A stretch of DNA of 42,837 bases from JAVVHE01 sp038238915. GTDB taxonomy: Bacteria; Pseudomonadota; Alphaproteobacteria; Sphingomonadales; Sphingomonadaceae. A program made the position numbers and the translations under genes. The DNA is taken from contig JBBSFH010000023.1 in assembly GCA_038238915.1 (NCBI GenBank), positions 1 through 42,837 on the forward strand, given 5' to 3'. Within the stretch, counting starts at the first letter, position 1, and each line of letters starts with the position of its first letter. Positions 41,744-42,837 of this stretch are shown in pieces. A model generated the notes under the pieces. It was not told the DNA's origin and did no database searches. It saw only the letters and a list, made by a program, of their open reading frames with translations.

Positions 41744-41774
41744 AAAGGGCGCGGAAGCGAAAGCCTCCACGCCC
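41744..41774 (-). terminator. Intrinsic terminator of the PEP-CTERM gene
   Basis: On the minus strand GGGCGTGGAGGC (41774-41763) pairs with GCTTCCGCGCCC (41758-41747), with two G-T pairs, around a TTTC loop, then TTT (41746-41744). It lies 27 bases downstream of the PEP-CTERM gene stop at 41802. Confidence 0.7.
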
Positions 41775-41801
41775 CTCCGGCATTCGCAAATTGCTAAGCG
41801 C

Positions 41802-42314
41802 CTATTTGCGGCGCGCGAAGCCAAGCGCGAGTGCACCAATGCCAAACAGCGCGAACGCGGCGGGCTCGGGAACGGCAGTCAACGTCGCTTGCAGCGTGAA
41901 CGGGGCCGCGCCGATTGCGCCATCCGGCAGGAGGAACGGCAGTACGGTCAGAGTGTAGCCCCCAATCGTAACGGGCGTAGAAGTGATTGACAGCGTGTCC
42001 AAGGCGAGGGTCACATCATCCAAGTAGTTGAGCGTGACGAAGCCGGTCGATGCGCCGATGGTTACTGCCTCCGTAACCGAACCCGTGATCATGGTTACTA
42101 GCGGGCCAGAATTTTCGACGTCAAAAATGCCAGGCTGAAAGTCGAATATGCCAGTGGTCGCAACATTGGACCCATTGGAGAGGGTCAGCGAGTCCGCCGA
42201 AGGGGCGAGGCCGATCGTTCCCGCGCCTACGACCGACACGGTCGGGAGTGCGAGGACGGGAGTGGCGATGGCGGCGGAGGCAAGCACCGCGCTAACGAGC
42301 AGAAGCGATTTCAT
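41802..42314 (-). CDS. PEP-CTERM-anchored exported protein
   Basis: A 170-residue protein from ATG 42314 with AAAGGA at a suitable distance. The signal peptide (MKSLLLVSAVLASAAIATPV) is followed by a Thr/Ser/Gly-rich beta-type domain and the sorting tail VPEPAAFALFGIGALALG, FARRK: a PEP motif, one helix and a basic end. EpsH/exosortase cuts such tails for export to the envelope; no exosortase is in the window. The frame is open to 42398 but lacks support there. Confidence 0.85.
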   Translation of the reverse strand: MKSLLLVSAVLASAAIATPVLALPTVSVVGAGTIGLAPSADSLTLSNGSNVATTGIFDFQPGIFDVENSGPLVTMITGSVTEAVTIGASTGFVTLNYLDDVTLALDTLSITSTPVTIGGYTLTVLPFLLPDGAIGAAPFTLQATLTAVPEPAAFALFGIGALALGFARRK

Positions 42315-42473
42315 AACGGTAAATTCCTTTACGGGACGAGTATCACCTACTCGGCAAATTTCGTGCCAAGTTCCTGAGTACGAGCAAAATCCTCCCAATC
42401 ACACATTTCCTGCCAGTCATGTTGTAAAGAATTTCGACACTTGGACGTGGTGGCGGCTCGGTAGCGCCAGTGG

Positions 42474-42815
42474 CTAAGCGGCGCGCTTGGGCGGCGGGGG
42501 CGGACCTTCGTCGATCCCCTCGCCCACCGGGTCGGTCCCCGTCTCGCTTGCATTAAACAGGGGCAGGAACGGCGTTCCCGGCCCCGGCGAGGCCATGAAG
42601 ATCACCTGGCCCTCGCATCCCACCACCTTGCAGCGGCTCACCGCGCCTATGAGGCTGTAGGACCGGCCCCGCAGCGTGCAGAGCGCGTCCAGGTCCACGC
42701 GGAGCACGATCTTGCACGTCCGGCACCGTGCCCGCACCCGGACGTTTGCCTCGCGCATCGCGCCGACGCTCGTAAGCCAAGTCGGAGTGATACGCGCGAC
42801 GCGGTTGCTGCCCAT
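42474..42815 (-). CDS. Small zinc-finger-like sphingomonad protein
   Basis: A 113-residue protein from ATG 42815. The N-terminal half (RVARITPTWLTSVGAMREAN, then RARCRTCKIVLRVDLDAL) and CKVVGCEG give two Cys pairs (CRTC and CKVVGC), a likely zinc-ribbon. The C-terminus is GIDEGPPPPPKRAA. I associate this kind of protein with sphingomonads but know no function. A truncated duplicate lies 1.2 kb away on the same strand. Confidence 0.78.
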   Translation of the reverse strand: MGSNRVARITPTWLTSVGAMREANVRVRARCRTCKIVLRVDLDALCTLRGRSYSLIGAVSRCKVVGCEGQVIFMASPGPGTPFLPLFNASETGTDPVGEGIDEGPPPPPKRAA

Positions 42816-42837
42816 GTTAGAACATAGAGCGAACGCA

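Noticed and set aside
1..42837. CRISPR array or transposase-bearing insertion sequence
   Set aside because: No set of regularly spaced 25-40 base repeats and no transposase motif was seen. The iteron clusters have a 9-base period and no spacers.

Overview
The window looks like the chromosome of an alphaproteobacterium of the sphingomonad type (Sphingomonas or a close relative). The basis is high GC with strong G/C third positions, an rpsD, fabD and trmJ typical of that group, a PEP-CTERM-tailed protein, and several small families I associate with sphingomonads (DUF5818, DUF3572, an S4 protein beside a SUV3-like helicase and FdxA). Genus assignment is inference. No rRNA, tRNA or CRISPR array was recognised.

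Bases 1-9.4 kb hold: a minus-strand group (helicase, S4 RNA-binding protein, ferredoxin, the last cut by the window edge); a plus-strand M23 endopeptidase; a proline-rich hypothetical; a DUF4331 exported protein with a small lipoprotein; and a divergent pair made of a DUF4198 periplasmic protein and a HupE/UreJ-type metal transporter with a second small membrane protein. The last five genes may form a metal-handling locus.

Bases 9.4-17.8 kb are one tightly overlapping type IV secretion operon, virB1-B2-B3-B4-B6-B8-B9-B10-B11. VirB5, VirB7, VirD4 and a relaxase are absent from it. A large exported Sel1-repeat protein faces it tail to tail. Bases 20.3-30.4 kb are core genes: fabD, an inositol-monophosphatase family enzyme, rpsD, two tandem S9 peptidases, trmJ, a DUF3572 protein, a RidA-family protein, a FemAB-like protein and a GNAT acetyltransferase.

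Bases about 30.5-37.25 kb form a compact P4-type integrative element: tyrosine integrase, small hypotheticals, an AlpA-like HTH protein, a Toprim primase-like protein, a DUF927 helicase-like ATPase and two phage-island hypotheticals. Two features stand out. A family of 10-base sites precedes the integrase, with a 12-base direct repeat at the far end. Two diverged, mirror-image clusters of a 9-base-period repeat (GGAACACNT) flank the replication genes, which recalls the ori/crr arrangement of satellite phage P4.

Bases 37.3-42.8 kb are accessory and partly decayed: a short phosphatidylserine-decarboxylase family gene with a small membrane protein, a lone proteasome/HslV-like hydrolase of lower GC, a Cys-motif secreted protein, a ribbon-helix-helix candidate, a DUF5818 protein, two remnants of an SRAP (YedK/HMCES) gene, a duplicated zinc-finger-like gene of which one copy is truncated, and a PEP-CTERM protein. 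The best candidates for something new are the mirror-image iteron pair with its split primase/helicase, the lone proteasome-like hydrolase, and the coupling-protein-free T4SS beside the Sel1 protein.
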